This document shows, piece after piece, positions 42,338 to 51,289 of a stretch of 56,012 bases of DNA. The DNA comes from Soonwooa sp. GTDB lineage: Bacteria > Bacteroidota > Bacteroidia > Flavobacteriales > Weeksellaceae. A program made the position numbers and the translations under genes. The stretch's first letter is position 1, and every line of letters begins with the position of its first letter. The DNA is taken from positions 1-56,012 of the forward strand of contig NZ_JASLDS010000034.1 of the NCBI RefSeq assembly GCF_030151385.1. Direction: 5' to 3'. A model generated the notes under the pieces. The model made no database searches, was not told the DNA's origin, and saw nothing but the letters and a program-made list of their open reading frames with translations.

Positions 42338-43909
42338 ATGATAAAAACGGATGTTTTAGTAATTGGGTCGGGCATTTCTGGATTGTCCTATGCCATCAAA
42401 ATTTCGGAAAAGTTGCCAGACACCAAAATAATGATTGTCACCAAAGCTGACGAGGACGAAAGCAACACCAAGTATGCACAAGGAGGACTTGCGGTAGTTA
42501 CTGATTTTCAGAACGATAACTTCCAAAAGCATATTGACGACACCATACGTGCTGGCGACGGCGAAAACAATCCCGATGTTGTAAAAATGGTGGTGGAAGA
42601 AGCGCCAAAACGTTTTAACGAAATCGTAGAATGGGGCGCAAAATTTGACCAAGAAAATGGAAAATTCGCTCTTGGTCGCGAAGGCGGTCACACCGAAAAT
42701 AGAATCGTCCATCACAAAGACATCACTGGTTTCGAAATCGAACGTGCGCTTTTGGAAACGGCTCGCAATTCTCCAAATATCGAAATCCTACCTTATCATT
42801 ATGTGATTGACTTGTTGACGCAACATCACGTTCCGGGAAAAGAGTTGGACACCAACAACATCCACTGTTATGGTGCTTACATCTTGGACGAAAAGCAAAA
42901 GCAAATCAAGAAAATCACAGCAAAAATAACTTTGGTGGCAACTGGTGGTGCGGGGCACGTTTATAAAAATACGACCAACCCAATTATTGCGACAGGCGAT
43001 GGAATTGCCTTTGTTGCAAGAGCTCACGGGATGGTTAGCAATATGCAATATTATCAATTCCATCCAACAGCGCTGTATTCTAAACTTGATGGAATGTTAT
43101 TTTTGATTTCGGAGGCGGTACGAGGCGATGGTGCAAAACTTCGCACGAAGAACGGAAAACCTTTTATGCAGAAGTACGATCCGCGCGAAGAATTGGCTTC
43201 TCGTGACATCGTAGCACGTGCTATCGACAACGAAATGAAAACCTCTGGTGACGAATATGTTGGTCTTGATTGTCGCGAGATGGACAAGGAAAAGTTCATG
43301 AAACATTTCCCAAACATCTACAACAAATGTCTAAGCGAAGGTATTGACCCTTTCAAACAATTGATTCCCGTTGTTCCTGCTGCGCACTATTTAATGGGCG
43401 GAATTAACATCGATAAAGATGGACAATCGTCTATCAAAAATCTTTTTGCGGTTGGCGAATGCACCAACTCTGGACTTCACGGCGCTAATAGATTAGCATC
43501 CAATTCTTTACTAGAAGGTTTGGTATTTGGACACAACGCTGCTTTAAAATCGATGACTTTGCTTGAGGAAAATAATTTCAACTTTGATGACCTAAAAGCC
43601 ATCCCCGAATGGAATGAGGAAGGCATGAAAATAATGGACGAAATGGTTTTGGTAACTTACCTTAGAAAGCAACTTCAGGAAATGATGAGCGATCTTGTAA
43701 GTATTGTTAGAAGCAATGAACGTCTAAAAATCGCAAAGAAAAAGCATCAAGATATTTCTGAAGCAGTTGGCGAATTGTACAACTATTCTATTCTTTCACC
43801 ACAACTTTCGGAGCTTAGAAACCTAGTAAGCGTTTCGGGACTTATCATCGATCAATCTTTAGAAATGAAACAAAACAAGGGTGCATTCTATAATAAAGAT
43901 TTCGCATAA
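42338..43909 (+). CDS. nadB: L-aspartate oxidase
   Basis: NadB oxidises L-aspartate to iminoaspartate, the first step of de novo NAD synthesis. The 523-residue FAD protein opens with VLVIGSGISGLSYAI. It carries TKYAQGGLAVV, REGGHTENRIVHHKDITG and VPAAHYLMGGINIDKDG. GECTNSGLHGANRLASNSLLEGLVFG is the typical C-terminal FAD-binding signature. It is closely related to succinate dehydrogenase flavoproteins, but length and motif set are of the NadB type. nadC follows after 60 bases. nadA is not in this window. Confidence 0.95.
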   Translation: MIKTDVLVIGSGISGLSYAIKISEKLPDTKIMIVTKADEDESNTKYAQGGLAVVTDFQNDNFQKHIDDTIRAGDGENNPDVVKMVVEEAPKRFNEIVEWGAKFDQENGKFALGREGGHTENRIVHHKDITGFEIERALLETARNSPNIEILPYHYVIDLLTQHHVPGKELDTNNIHCYGAYILDEKQKQIKKITAKITLVATGGAGHVYKNTTNPIIATGDGIAFVARAHGMVSNMQYYQFHPTALYSKLDGMLFLISEAVRGDGAKLRTKNGKPFMQKYDPREELASRDIVARAIDNEMKTSGDEYVGLDCREMDKEKFMKHFPNIYNKCLSEGIDPFKQLIPVVPAAHYLMGGINIDKDGQSSIKNLFAVGECTNSGLHGANRLASNSLLEGLVFGHNAALKSMTLLEENNFNFDDLKAIPEWNEEGMKIMDEMVLVTYLRKQLQEMMSDLVSIVRSNERLKIAKKKHQDISEAVGELYNYSILSPQLSELRNLVSVSGLIIDQSLEMKQNKGAFYNKDFA

Positions 43910-43969
43910 ATCTATTTAAGTTTTACTTTAGGACAAATAAATTAAACGATACAATTTCAATTATTTAAA

Positions 43970-44833
43970 ATGAAAAAACCAGCATACGTAACCGACAAAG
44001 CAGTTCAAACTTTTATAAAGGCTGCCATAGAAGAAGATATTAACACCGGTGATTATTCTACACTATCTACAATTCCCAAAGATTTGGAGCAAAAAGCAAA
44101 ACTTTTGGTAAAAGAAGATTGTATTTTGGCAGGTGTCGAAATGGCTTTAGATATTTTTAAATACATTGATAAAAATCTTAAAACTGAAGTTTTTATAAAA
44201 GATGGGAAACAGGCGAAAGTTGGAGACATCGCTTTCATCGTAAGTGGAAAAGCGCAATCTATTCTTTCTGCTGAACGACTGGTTCTCAACTGCATGCAAC
44301 GTATGAGCGGCATCGCAACTTTAACCCACGAATGGGATCAAAGATTGGTTGGAACAAAGACTAAACTTTTGGATACTCGCAAAACGACGCCTAATTTTAG
44401 AATTTGCGAAAAATGGGCGGTGGCAATTGGTGGCGGTACCAACCACAGATATGGTTTGTATGACATGATTATGTTAAAAGACAACCACATCGACTATAAT
44501 GGAAGTATTACCAATGCTGTTAATATGGCTAAATCATATCTTCAAGAAAATAATTTAGATCTGAAAATTGAGGTAGAAACTCGAAATCTAATAGAGGTTG
44601 CCGAAGCTATCGATGCTAAAGTTGACAGAATTATGCTTGACAATATGGATGTAAAAACCATGAAAGATGCTGTGGACATGATTGGAGGCGCTTGCGAAAG
44701 TGAAGCTTCTGGAGGTATTACCAGAGATCAATTAAAGGAAATCGCCTCGACTGGAGTAACTTACATTTCGGCGGGTGCTTTAACGCATTCCGCAAAAAAC
44801 ATTGATTTAAGCTTAAAAGCGATCAAAGACTAA
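43970..44833 (+). CDS. nadC: Nicotinate-nucleotide pyrophosphorylase (quinolinate phosphoribosyltransferase)
   Basis: It converts quinolinate and PRPP to nicotinate mononucleotide. The 287-residue protein has ERLVLNCMQRMSGIAT, LLDTRKTTPNFRICEKWAVAIGG-type PRPP/substrate residues and GGTNHRYGLYDMIMLKDNHI. The C-terminal barrel segment EASGGITRDQLKEIASTGVTYISAGALTHSA completes the family signature. It is the last gene of the nitroreductase-nadB-nadC group and is followed by the 18-bp inverted repeat at 44853. Confidence 0.94.
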   Translation: MKKPAYVTDKAVQTFIKAAIEEDINTGDYSTLSTIPKDLEQKAKLLVKEDCILAGVEMALDIFKYIDKNLKTEVFIKDGKQAKVGDIAFIVSGKAQSILSAERLVLNCMQRMSGIATLTHEWDQRLVGTKTKLLDTRKTTPNFRICEKWAVAIGGGTNHRYGLYDMIMLKDNHIDYNGSITNAVNMAKSYLQENNLDLKIEVETRNLIEVAEAIDAKVDRIMLDNMDVKTMKDAVDMIGGACESEASGGITRDQLKEIASTGVTYISAGALTHSAKNIDLSLKAIKD

Positions 44834-44852
44834 AGCCTTAATAATCAGTCAA

Positions 44853-44904
44853 TTTTAATTAAAACTTAACGCAACATTAACGGAGTGTTAAGTTTTAATT
44901 AAAA
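44853..44904. repeat. Perfect 18-bp inverted repeat before the TonB receptor gene
   Basis: The arms TTTTAATTAAAACTTAAC (44853-44870) and GTTAAGTTTTAATTAAAA (44887-44904) are exact reverse complements separated by 16 bases (GCAACATTAACGGAGT). The outer 12 bases of each arm, TTTTAATTAAAA, are themselves palindromic. There is no G/C-rich stem or T run, so it looks less like an ordinary terminator and more like a paired operator or an mRNA structure. It lies 85 bases before the receptor ATG. Confidence 0.75.
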
Positions 44905-44988
44905 TGACAAATGTTAATTCTTTGTTAAAGCCTAGTTAATTTTTATTTCTGAAATTTGCAGTGTCAAATAAATTAGTAATTGAGACAA

Positions 44989-47574
44989 ATGAAAAGCAAT
45001 TTTGGAAGACGATCTTTATCAATCGTTTTAACACTATCAACTGCGAGCATCTATTTTGCTCAGCAAAAGCCGAGCGACACACTTAGGTCTAATGACATTG
45101 AAGAAGTTGTTATCACCAGTGTAGCAGATATCGCAAAAGACAGAAAAACGCCTGTAGCTGTATCTACAATTAAAGAGGGTCAAATCGTTGAGCGTCTAGG
45201 AAACCAAGAATTTCCAGAAATTTTAAAATCAACACCATCTGTATATACCTCAAAAGGTGGTGGAGGTTTTGGTGATGGTCGTATTAACATCCGTGGATTT
45301 GATACTAACAACATCGCAGTAATGATTAATGGTGTACCAGTTAACGACATGGAAGGTGGTACAGTATATTGGTCAAACTGGGCAGGACTATCTGATGTGA
45401 CTTCTGCGATGCAGGTACAGAGAGGTCTTGGATCTTCAAAATTAGCAATCGCTTCAGTTGGTGGTACAATCAACGTATTAACGAGAGCTGCTGATAAAAA
45501 AAGAGAAGGAAACGTAACAGTTGGTTTAGGTAACGATGGTTATTTAAAAACAATGTTCTCTTACAACACTGGAAAATCAGCAAAAGGATGGTCTTCATCA
45601 TTCTTAATGTCTAGAACAGCAGGTGCAACTTACATCGATGGTTCTGACTTCGAAGCTTACAACTATTATTTTGCTTTAGGTTTCCAACCAAACGCTAAGC
45701 ACGATTTCCAATTTACTTTTACTGGAGCGCCACAATGGCATAACCAAAACTACCAAAGTACAATTGACAACTTAATAAAGTACGGTGGTACAGCTGACAA
45801 ACCAAATAGAAAATACAACTCAAACTGGGGTTATCTAAATGGTAAAGAAATGTCTCAAACTGTTAACTACTACAGTAAGCCAGTAATGTCTCTTAACTGG
45901 GATTGGAAAATGGACGAGCAATCTAAATTGTCAACTGTTGTCTACGCATCTTGGGGACGTGGTGGCGGAACTGGTACTTTGGGAACAATTAACAAAACAA
46001 GTATCAACAACTTACCAAAAACCGCTGATGGTTTAATAAGATTTGATGATATCTATGCATGGAACCAAGGTAGAGCAGTAGCAGATTTTGGTGCTGTTAA
46101 CAAAACGCCAGGTATCGCTGACAGAAACAATGGTATCGTTAGAAGAACACACGTTAACTCACATGACTGGTATGGTATCTTGTCTAACTTCCAACACAAA
46201 ATCAACAATAACTGGAACTTCTCAGTTGGTGTTGATGGTAGATACTACTACGGTTATCACCCAGGTGTAATTTCAGATTTCTGGGGTAATTCTCAATATA
46301 GAGAAACCAACAACCTAAATATTCAACCTTACTATACAGTAACTCAATCTTACAAACCTCAAAATTCTGCCAATCCATTTGAGAAAGCTATTAAAGATGA
46401 GTCTCAAATTGCAAGTAGAAACTACAATGGTGAAGTTATGTGGCTAGGTGCATTTGGTCAATTAGAATACTCTAACGACAACCTTTCTGCATTTGTACAA
46501 GGATCAGCATCTAACCAAGGAATGCAAAGAATTGACAACTGGATTATCGATGGTGTGACAGTACAACAAGGACAAGTTGTAAATACTAAAACTGGTTTTA
46601 AAAACATTTGGGGTTACAATGCTAAAGCAGGTGTTAACTACAACATCAACGAAAACCACAACGTATTTGCTAACATCGGTTTCTACTCTAAGCAACCTAA
46701 CAACTACGCAGTATATCCAAGTTCCCAACAGGTTATCAACCCGAGACTAAATAACGAAAAAATCTCTTCTGCTGAATTAGGTTATGGTTTCAGAAACTCT
46801 AAATTTAGAGCAAACGCTAACTTTTATTATACACAATGGAAAGATCGTTTCACACGTCTAATCAACTTAACGATGAAAGATCAAAATGGTGCAGATACAA
46901 GAGTATATGCTAACATTGATGGTGTTACAGAGATACACATGGGAGCAGAATTGGAGCTTAGCTACAAGCCTGTTAACTTTATCGAAGTGACTGGTATGTT
47001 CTCAATGGGAGACTGGCATTACAAAGGAAATGCTACAGGAAGTACATTTGATGAAAATAACCAACCATTCACGCCACAAGGAGGTGATGCTACAAAAACG
47101 TTATATTTAGATAAAATTAAAGTTTCTGATGCTGCACAAACTACAGCTTCATTAGGATTAACTGTAACTCCTGTTAAAGCGTTTAACATTTTTGGTTCTT
47201 GGAACTACTATGATAAATATTATGGTGTATTTGATGTAACTAAAGCATCTTCCAAAGACACTAAAGGAGCTTTAAAGCTTCCTAGCTACAACTTGTTTGA
47301 TGCGGGTATCTCTTATACTTTCAATTTGTTGAATGGAAACAAGTTAACTTTAACAGGAAACGTTTACAACCTATTTGATACTTATTACATCGCAGATGGT
47401 AAAACAAGTATCTTCGCGGATGACAAACCATCTAATCTAAGAGACGGAACTAAAAACACGCAAGGTCTTACATACGAGCAACTTGGCTATATGTACAAAG
47501 GTGTTGCAACAGCTAACCAAGTATATTTCGGATTCGGAAGAACATGGTCTGCTACAGTTTCTTATAGATTCTAA
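44989..47574 (+). CDS. TonB-dependent outer membrane receptor
   Basis: This 861-residue receptor has a signal peptide (about 1-24, ending YFAQ) and a TonB-box-like IEEVVITS (37-44). The plug domain (about 50-170) carries GFGDGRINIRGFDTNNIAVMINGVPVND and SSKLAIASVGGTINVL. A beta-barrel of about 690 residues follows, ending WSATVSYRF with the C-terminal phenylalanine of BAM substrates. It lacks the N-terminal CarboxypepD domain of SusC proteins and has no SusD neighbour, which points to siderophore, vitamin or metal uptake rather than glycans. The ATG at 44989 is used rather than a TTG at 44980. Codon usage looks more polished than in its neighbours, consistent with high expression. Confidence 0.9.
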   Translation: MKSNFGRRSLSIVLTLSTASIYFAQQKPSDTLRSNDIEEVVITSVADIAKDRKTPVAVSTIKEGQIVERLGNQEFPEILKSTPSVYTSKGGGGFGDGRINIRGFDTNNIAVMINGVPVNDMEGGTVYWSNWAGLSDVTSAMQVQRGLGSSKLAIASVGGTINVLTRAADKKREGNVTVGLGNDGYLKTMFSYNTGKSAKGWSSSFLMSRTAGATYIDGSDFEAYNYYFALGFQPNAKHDFQFTFTGAPQWHNQNYQSTIDNLIKYGGTADKPNRKYNSNWGYLNGKEMSQTVNYYSKPVMSLNWDWKMDEQSKLSTVVYASWGRGGGTGTLGTINKTSINNLPKTADGLIRFDDIYAWNQGRAVADFGAVNKTPGIADRNNGIVRRTHVNSHDWYGILSNFQHKINNNWNFSVGVDGRYYYGYHPGVISDFWGNSQYRETNNLNIQPYYTVTQSYKPQNSANPFEKAIKDESQIASRNYNGEVMWLGAFGQLEYSNDNLSAFVQGSASNQGMQRIDNWIIDGVTVQQGQVVNTKTGFKNIWGYNAKAGVNYNINENHNVFANIGFYSKQPNNYAVYPSSQQVINPRLNNEKISSAELGYGFRNSKFRANANFYYTQWKDRFTRLINLTMKDQNGADTRVYANIDGVTEIHMGAELELSYKPVNFIEVTGMFSMGDWHYKGNATGSTFDENNQPFTPQGGDATKTLYLDKIKVSDAAQTTASLGLTVTPVKAFNIFGSWNYYDKYYGVFDVTKASSKDTKGALKLPSYNLFDAGISYTFNLLNGNKLTLTGNVYNLFDTYYIADGKTSIFADDKPSNLRDGTKNTQGLTYEQLGYMYKGVATANQVYFGFGRTWSATVSYRF

Positions 47575-47597
47575 GAAATTTAATATTAATACATCTC

Positions 47598-47625
47598 AAA
47601 TCCCGACCAATGGTCGGGATTTTTG
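47598..47625 (+). terminator. Terminator after the TonB receptor gene
   Basis: AAATCCCGACC (47598-47608) and GGTCGGGATTT (47612-47622) have an AAT loop and a following T run. The next promoter box begins two bases later. Confidence 0.85.
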
Positions 47626-47626
47626 T

Positions 47627-47634
47627 TATCTTTG
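47627..47634 (+). promoter_or_regulatory. -7 box of the small membrane protein gene
   Basis: TATCTTTG matches TAnnTTTG, 20 bases before the ATG at 47655. The 13-mer TTATCTTTGTTAA is shared with 41684-41696. The -33 region falls inside the preceding terminator. Confidence 0.55.
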
Positions 47635-47654
47635 TTAACATAAAATAGAAGACT

Positions 47655-48089
47655 ATGGGATTTTACAACATTTTATTACATGCACACAAAGGATTCGCTT
47701 ATTTAGAGCTTTTGTTAGTTGCCTTATTCTTAGTAGCCTTATTAATGACCATGTTTGGTTACAGTGGCAAAGTCAACAATTTCCTAAAGAAAACAACTTT
47801 GTTTACCATGATTTTCTTCCACATTCAATTGTTAGTTGGAATAGTTATTCTATTCACATCACCTGGACTGAAAGCTGTCCTTGCTGCAGGAGAATTAATG
47901 AAAGATGGGAACAGAGAAACATTTGTTGAACATCCATTCTCTATGATTATATGCGTAATCTTAATGACGATTATCAACAAAAAAGTTAAAACTGCCGAAA
48001 CAATCAACCTAAAAGTAGTTATCATGGGAATTTTAGCCATTGCTCTATTTGCATTCGCTTTCCCTTGGACTAGAGTATTCGGAGCTTAA
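47655..48089 (+). CDS. Four-helix membrane protein of unknown function
   Basis: This 144-residue protein has four hydrophobic helices (about 14-36, 46-68, 92-110 and 118-140). The N-terminus LLHAHKGFAYLELLLV and the helix FHIQLLVGIVILF carry histidines in membrane positions, which recalls heme-binding cytochrome b-like bundles. No family is confidently recognised. It is a single gene between two terminator/promoter signals. Confidence 0.65.
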   Translation: MGFYNILLHAHKGFAYLELLLVALFLVALLMTMFGYSGKVNNFLKKTTLFTMIFFHIQLLVGIVILFTSPGLKAVLAAGELMKDGNRETFVEHPFSMIICVILMTIINKKVKTAETINLKVVIMGILAIALFAFAFPWTRVFGA

Positions 48090-48183
48090 AATAATTTTGA
48101 ATTACAAATTATGAGTTATTAATTTTACACTTCTAATTTTGTAATCATTTAATAAATAATCTTTAAAACCTTTATTTAATTCA

Positions 48184-49173
48184 ATGAAAATAGCAGTAGT
48201 TGGCGCTACCGGAATGGTAGGACAAGTGATGTTGAAAGTTCTTGAGGAAAGAAACTTCCCTGTAACCGAGCTAATTCCAGTAGCTTCAGAAAGATCTATT
48301 GGCAGCAAGGTCAAATACAAAGGAACAGAGTATGAAGTAGTATCCATGCAAACTGCTATTGACAAGAAACCGGAAATCGCAATCTTCTCAGCTGGTGGTG
48401 GCACTTCACTAGAATGGGCACCAAAATTTGCAGAAGCGGGCATTTTTGTAATTGACAATTCTTCTGCTTGGAGAATGGATCCAACAAAGAAATTGGTGGT
48501 TCCAGAAATCAATGCAAGTGTTTTGACAAAAGAAGACAAAATTATTGCAAACCCGAATTGCTCTACTATTCAGTTGGTTATGGTGCTTGATCCATTAAAT
48601 AAAAAATACGACATCAAACGCGTTGTAGTTTCGACCTATCAATCGGTTACAGGAACTGGAAAAGCTGCTGTTGATCAATTGAATGCCGAGATTGAAGGTA
48701 AAGACGTAGACAAAGTTTATCCTTATCAAATTTTCAAAAATGCGTTGCCACACTGCGACGTATTTGCAGATGACGATTACACCAAAGAGGAAATCAAATT
48801 AATGAAAGAGCCTAAAAAAATTATGGGCGACGACAGCTTTAATTTGACGGCGACTGCTGTTAGAGTACCAGTACAAGGTGGACATTCTGAAAGTGTTAAT
48901 ATCGAATTCGAAAACGAATTTGATCTTGATGAAGTTAAAAAAGTCCTTTCCGAAACACCAGGAATTGTTGTTTTGGATGATGTTAAAAATAACCAATATC
49001 CAATGCCATTAATGGCTGAGGGAAAAGACGATGTTTTTGTTGGAAGAATCCGAAGAGATATTTCACAACCAAAAACACTCAACTGTTGGATTGTTGCAGA
49101 TAACCTCCGAAAAGGCGCTGCAACCAACGCAGTACAAATCGCTGAATATCTTCTAGATAAGAAATTAGTATAA
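48184..49173 (+). CDS. asd: Aspartate-semialdehyde dehydrogenase
   Basis: It reduces aspartyl phosphate to aspartate semialdehyde, the entry to lysine/diaminopimelate, threonine and methionine. The 329-residue protein has the NADP site VGATGMVGQVMLKVLEERNFP and the catalytic cysteine C126 (NPNCSTIQ). SAGGGTSLEWAPKFAEAG and the base-containing RVPVQGGHSES follow. It is a single gene with its own terminator. Confidence 0.95.
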   Translation: MKIAVVGATGMVGQVMLKVLEERNFPVTELIPVASERSIGSKVKYKGTEYEVVSMQTAIDKKPEIAIFSAGGGTSLEWAPKFAEAGIFVIDNSSAWRMDPTKKLVVPEINASVLTKEDKIIANPNCSTIQLVMVLDPLNKKYDIKRVVVSTYQSVTGTGKAAVDQLNAEIEGKDVDKVYPYQIFKNALPHCDVFADDDYTKEEIKLMKEPKKIMGDDSFNLTATAVRVPVQGGHSESVNIEFENEFDLDEVKKVLSETPGIVVLDDVKNNQYPMPLMAEGKDDVFVGRIRRDISQPKTLNCWIVADNLRKGAATNAVQIAEYLLDKKLV

Positions 49174-49176
49174 ACC

Positions 49177-49208
49177 AAATGCTCACCCGAAAGTGAGCAT
49201 TTTTTTAT
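49177..49208 (+). terminator. Terminator after asd
   Basis: AAATGCTCAC (49177-49186) and GTGAGCATTT (49193-49202) with a CCGAAA loop, followed by a T run. Confidence 0.88.
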
Positions 49209-49250
49209 TATTAGATTAACCAAACAATAGTCAATTCCTTTTTCAAACTT

Positions 49251-50255
49251 ATGAGTCCTACTGGTCAAAATATCAGCAAAAAAAATTTTAGATTTCAACG
49301 CAATATCGCGATAGTCGGAATTATCCTTTTTATCGGCAAACTCGTCGCTTGGCGTCTTACCAATTCTGATGCTGTGTTTTCTGACGCGATGGAAAGTATC
49401 GTCAACATCATTGCCGCTTTCATGGGACTTTACGCCCTTTATGTAGCTGCAAAACCTAAAGATGAGGATCATCCTTATGGGCACGGAAAAGTCGAGTTTA
49501 TAACCTCAGGCGTCGAAGGAACTTTAATCATCTTCGCTGGTATCGTTATCATCGTACAAGCAGCCAATTCTCTTCTAAGTAATAATGTCCCAGCCAAATT
49601 GGATTGGGGAATGCTTATCGTTGCTATGACGGCAGTTATCAACTACATAATGGGCTATATTTCTCTTCAAAAAGGTTTAAAGGAAAAATCGCTTGTTCTG
49701 CAAAGTTCGGGCAAGCATTTGATGATGGACACTGTTACCACAGGTGGCGTTGTTGTCAGTTTAATCATCATTTATTTTACCAAAATATATTGGTTAGATG
49801 CTGTCGTTGCCTTAGCTTTTGGTGCCTACATTATTTTTGTTGGCTACAAAATCGTACGCAAATCTCTAAGCGGAATTATGGATGAGCAAGATCTTGACTT
49901 GGTCGAAAACATCGCAGAAGTTTTAGAAAAACATAGAGAAGACGATTGGATTGATGTTCATAATATGAAAATCCAGCAGTTTGGTGCAAATCTTCACATC
50001 GATGCTCACATTACATTTCCTTATTATTATTCGTTAAGAGAAGCACATCAAGAAATGGAAAAAGTAATTTTGGTTCTAGCAAAAAATGTGAAGCGCCAAA
50101 TAGAATTCAATTTTCACATGGACGATTGCAAACCAAAATCTTGCGAAATCTGCCAACTAGCAAATTGTCCAGCACGGGAAAAAGAATTTCAAAAAAGAGT
50201 TACTTGGACTGCGAACAGCATCACACAACCGGACAAACACGACATTAACAACTAA
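49251..50255 (+). CDS. Cation diffusion facilitator family transporter
   Basis: This 334-residue efflux protein has about six transmembrane helices and a cytoplasmic C-terminal domain. The metal-binding residues are in DAVFSDAMESIVNI (helix 2, with S-D-A in place of the common H-x-x-x-D) and DEDHPYGHGKVEF. A second set, SGKHLMMDTVTTGGV, lies in helix 5. A Cys-rich tail CKPKSCEICQLANCPAREKEF (about 291-311) may bind metal as a sensor. The metal (Zn, Fe, Mn or Co) cannot be fixed. Its stop overlaps the convergent XrtF-partner gene by four bases. Confidence 0.88.
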   Translation: MSPTGQNISKKNFRFQRNIAIVGIILFIGKLVAWRLTNSDAVFSDAMESIVNIIAAFMGLYALYVAAKPKDEDHPYGHGKVEFITSGVEGTLIIFAGIVIIVQAANSLLSNNVPAKLDWGMLIVAMTAVINYIMGYISLQKGLKEKSLVLQSSGKHLMMDTVTTGGVVVSLIIIYFTKIYWLDAVVALAFGAYIIFVGYKIVRKSLSGIMDEQDLDLVENIAEVLEKHREDDWIDVHNMKIQQFGANLHIDAHITFPYYYSLREAHQEMEKVILVLAKNVKRQIEFNFHMDDCKPKSCEICQLANCPAREKEFQKRVTWTANSITQPDKHDINN

Positions 50256-50689
50256 GCTGTCTTCGATTGCAAGTGTTTTCGGTAATAAAATATCGGTACA
50301 ATCAGCAGTAAAGTCATCGGTTGAATCACAAATCTTCGAATGTAAAAAGCGAACAAATTTCCTATCTTAAAATCTGTGTAAATGCACCAAAGATAGATTG
50401 GAAAGACAATTGCAAAAACCAAAAGCATCAAAACAACGGCTTGTTTTGTCCATGTTTTATTTCTAAATAAATTCTGAATAATTATTGTTGAAAAAACTAA
50501 ATTAAGAATAAACCTCAGCAAATAACCCAAAATAAGCTTTGTATCATCAAACTTTGGAAAATCTCCAACTTTTATTTCATCTTTAAAATAAGCCAAAAAA
50601 GGATCATAGAAAATCTTATCTTCTAAGAAGCGAACAGTAATTAATCCTGCAACACTTAGGATGATTAAAAGAACATTAATTGGTTTCAT
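50252..50689 (-). CDS. Exosortase F system-associated membrane protein
   Basis: This 145-residue protein has three to four transmembrane segments and is encoded immediately after exosortase F with a 14-base overlap, the arrangement defined for the XrtF-associated protein of Flavobacteriia. Conserved-looking parts are RFLEDKIFYDPFLAYFK, the YLLRFILNLVFS helix and FYIRRFVIQPMTLLLIV. Its role is not established. The overlap implies tight translational coupling and a possible complex with the exosortase. Confidence 0.85.
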   Translation of the reverse strand: MKPINVLLIILSVAGLITVRFLEDKIFYDPFLAYFKDEIKVGDFPKFDDTKLILGYLLRFILNLVFSTIIIQNLFRNKTWTKQAVVLMLLVFAIVFPIYLWCIYTDFKIGNLFAFYIRRFVIQPMTLLLIVPIFYYRKHLQSKTA

Positions 50690-51212
50690 GATCTTCTTTT
50701 AAAGCAAAAAATTTAATCCAAACAATCCACAAGATAATCACCGTTCCGTAGATAATTGCTGGAAAAATATAGTCATGGAACATTTTTCCATATTGTGGGA
50801 AATCTGCTAGAACCATATTGAGGCAAGCAATTCTCACAAAATTCATAATATGCAAAACCACCAAGCCGCCAAGAACAAAAAGAATTGTTTTAAAACCTTT
50901 GTAAAATGCTAGAATAAAAGCTACAAAAAGAATCATCACAGATACGGCATTGCAACCCTCTACCATTCTGGACAAATAATTACCTCGGACAATAAATCGA
51001 ATCCCTTCATCACCAATACCATCTTGTAAATTTGACTGAAATCCACAAGAATTCTGAAGCCAATTGGCTTGTTCTCCAACCAAACGCGAAAAAGGATCAA
51101 CAATAAAATTATCGAACTTATTGAGGTATAACTGATACAATAAAATTAAAACCAAATATATCCCGACAAAACGAAGGAGAATTTTTAAAACTGGTTTCAA
51201 ATCTTTTAGCAT
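50676..51212 (-). CDS. xrtF: Exosortase family protein XrtF
   Basis: This 178-residue integral membrane transpeptidase-like protein carries the exosortase catalytic set: cysteine C87 (VEGCNAVSV), arginine R127 (NFVRIACLN) and histidine H146 (FHDYIFPAIIYG). Exosortases cut C-terminal sorting signals and attach proteins to envelope polymers. XrtF is the short Flavobacteriia form whose substrates are not defined. I see no protein in this window with a recognisable PEP-CTERM-like tail. Confidence 0.9.
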   Translation of the reverse strand: MLKDLKPVLKILLRFVGIYLVLILLYQLYLNKFDNFIVDPFSRLVGEQANWLQNSCGFQSNLQDGIGDEGIRFIVRGNYLSRMVEGCNAVSVMILFVAFILAFYKGFKTILFVLGGLVVLHIMNFVRIACLNMVLADFPQYGKMFHDYIFPAIIYGTVIILWIVWIKFFALKEDHETN

Positions 51213-51276
51213 AAAACAAAACTACACATTTATTTGCATCTTTCCTTAATCTAGGCATTCTTAAAGCTTAAAATAT

Positions 51277-51284
51277 TAAATTTG
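51277..51284 (+). promoter_or_regulatory. -7 box abutting the phosphotransferase start codon
   Basis: TAAATTTG matches TAnnTTTG and ends five bases before the ATG at 51290. No TTTG is seen at the usual upstream distance. Confidence 0.45.
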
Positions 51285-51289
51285 TAGCT

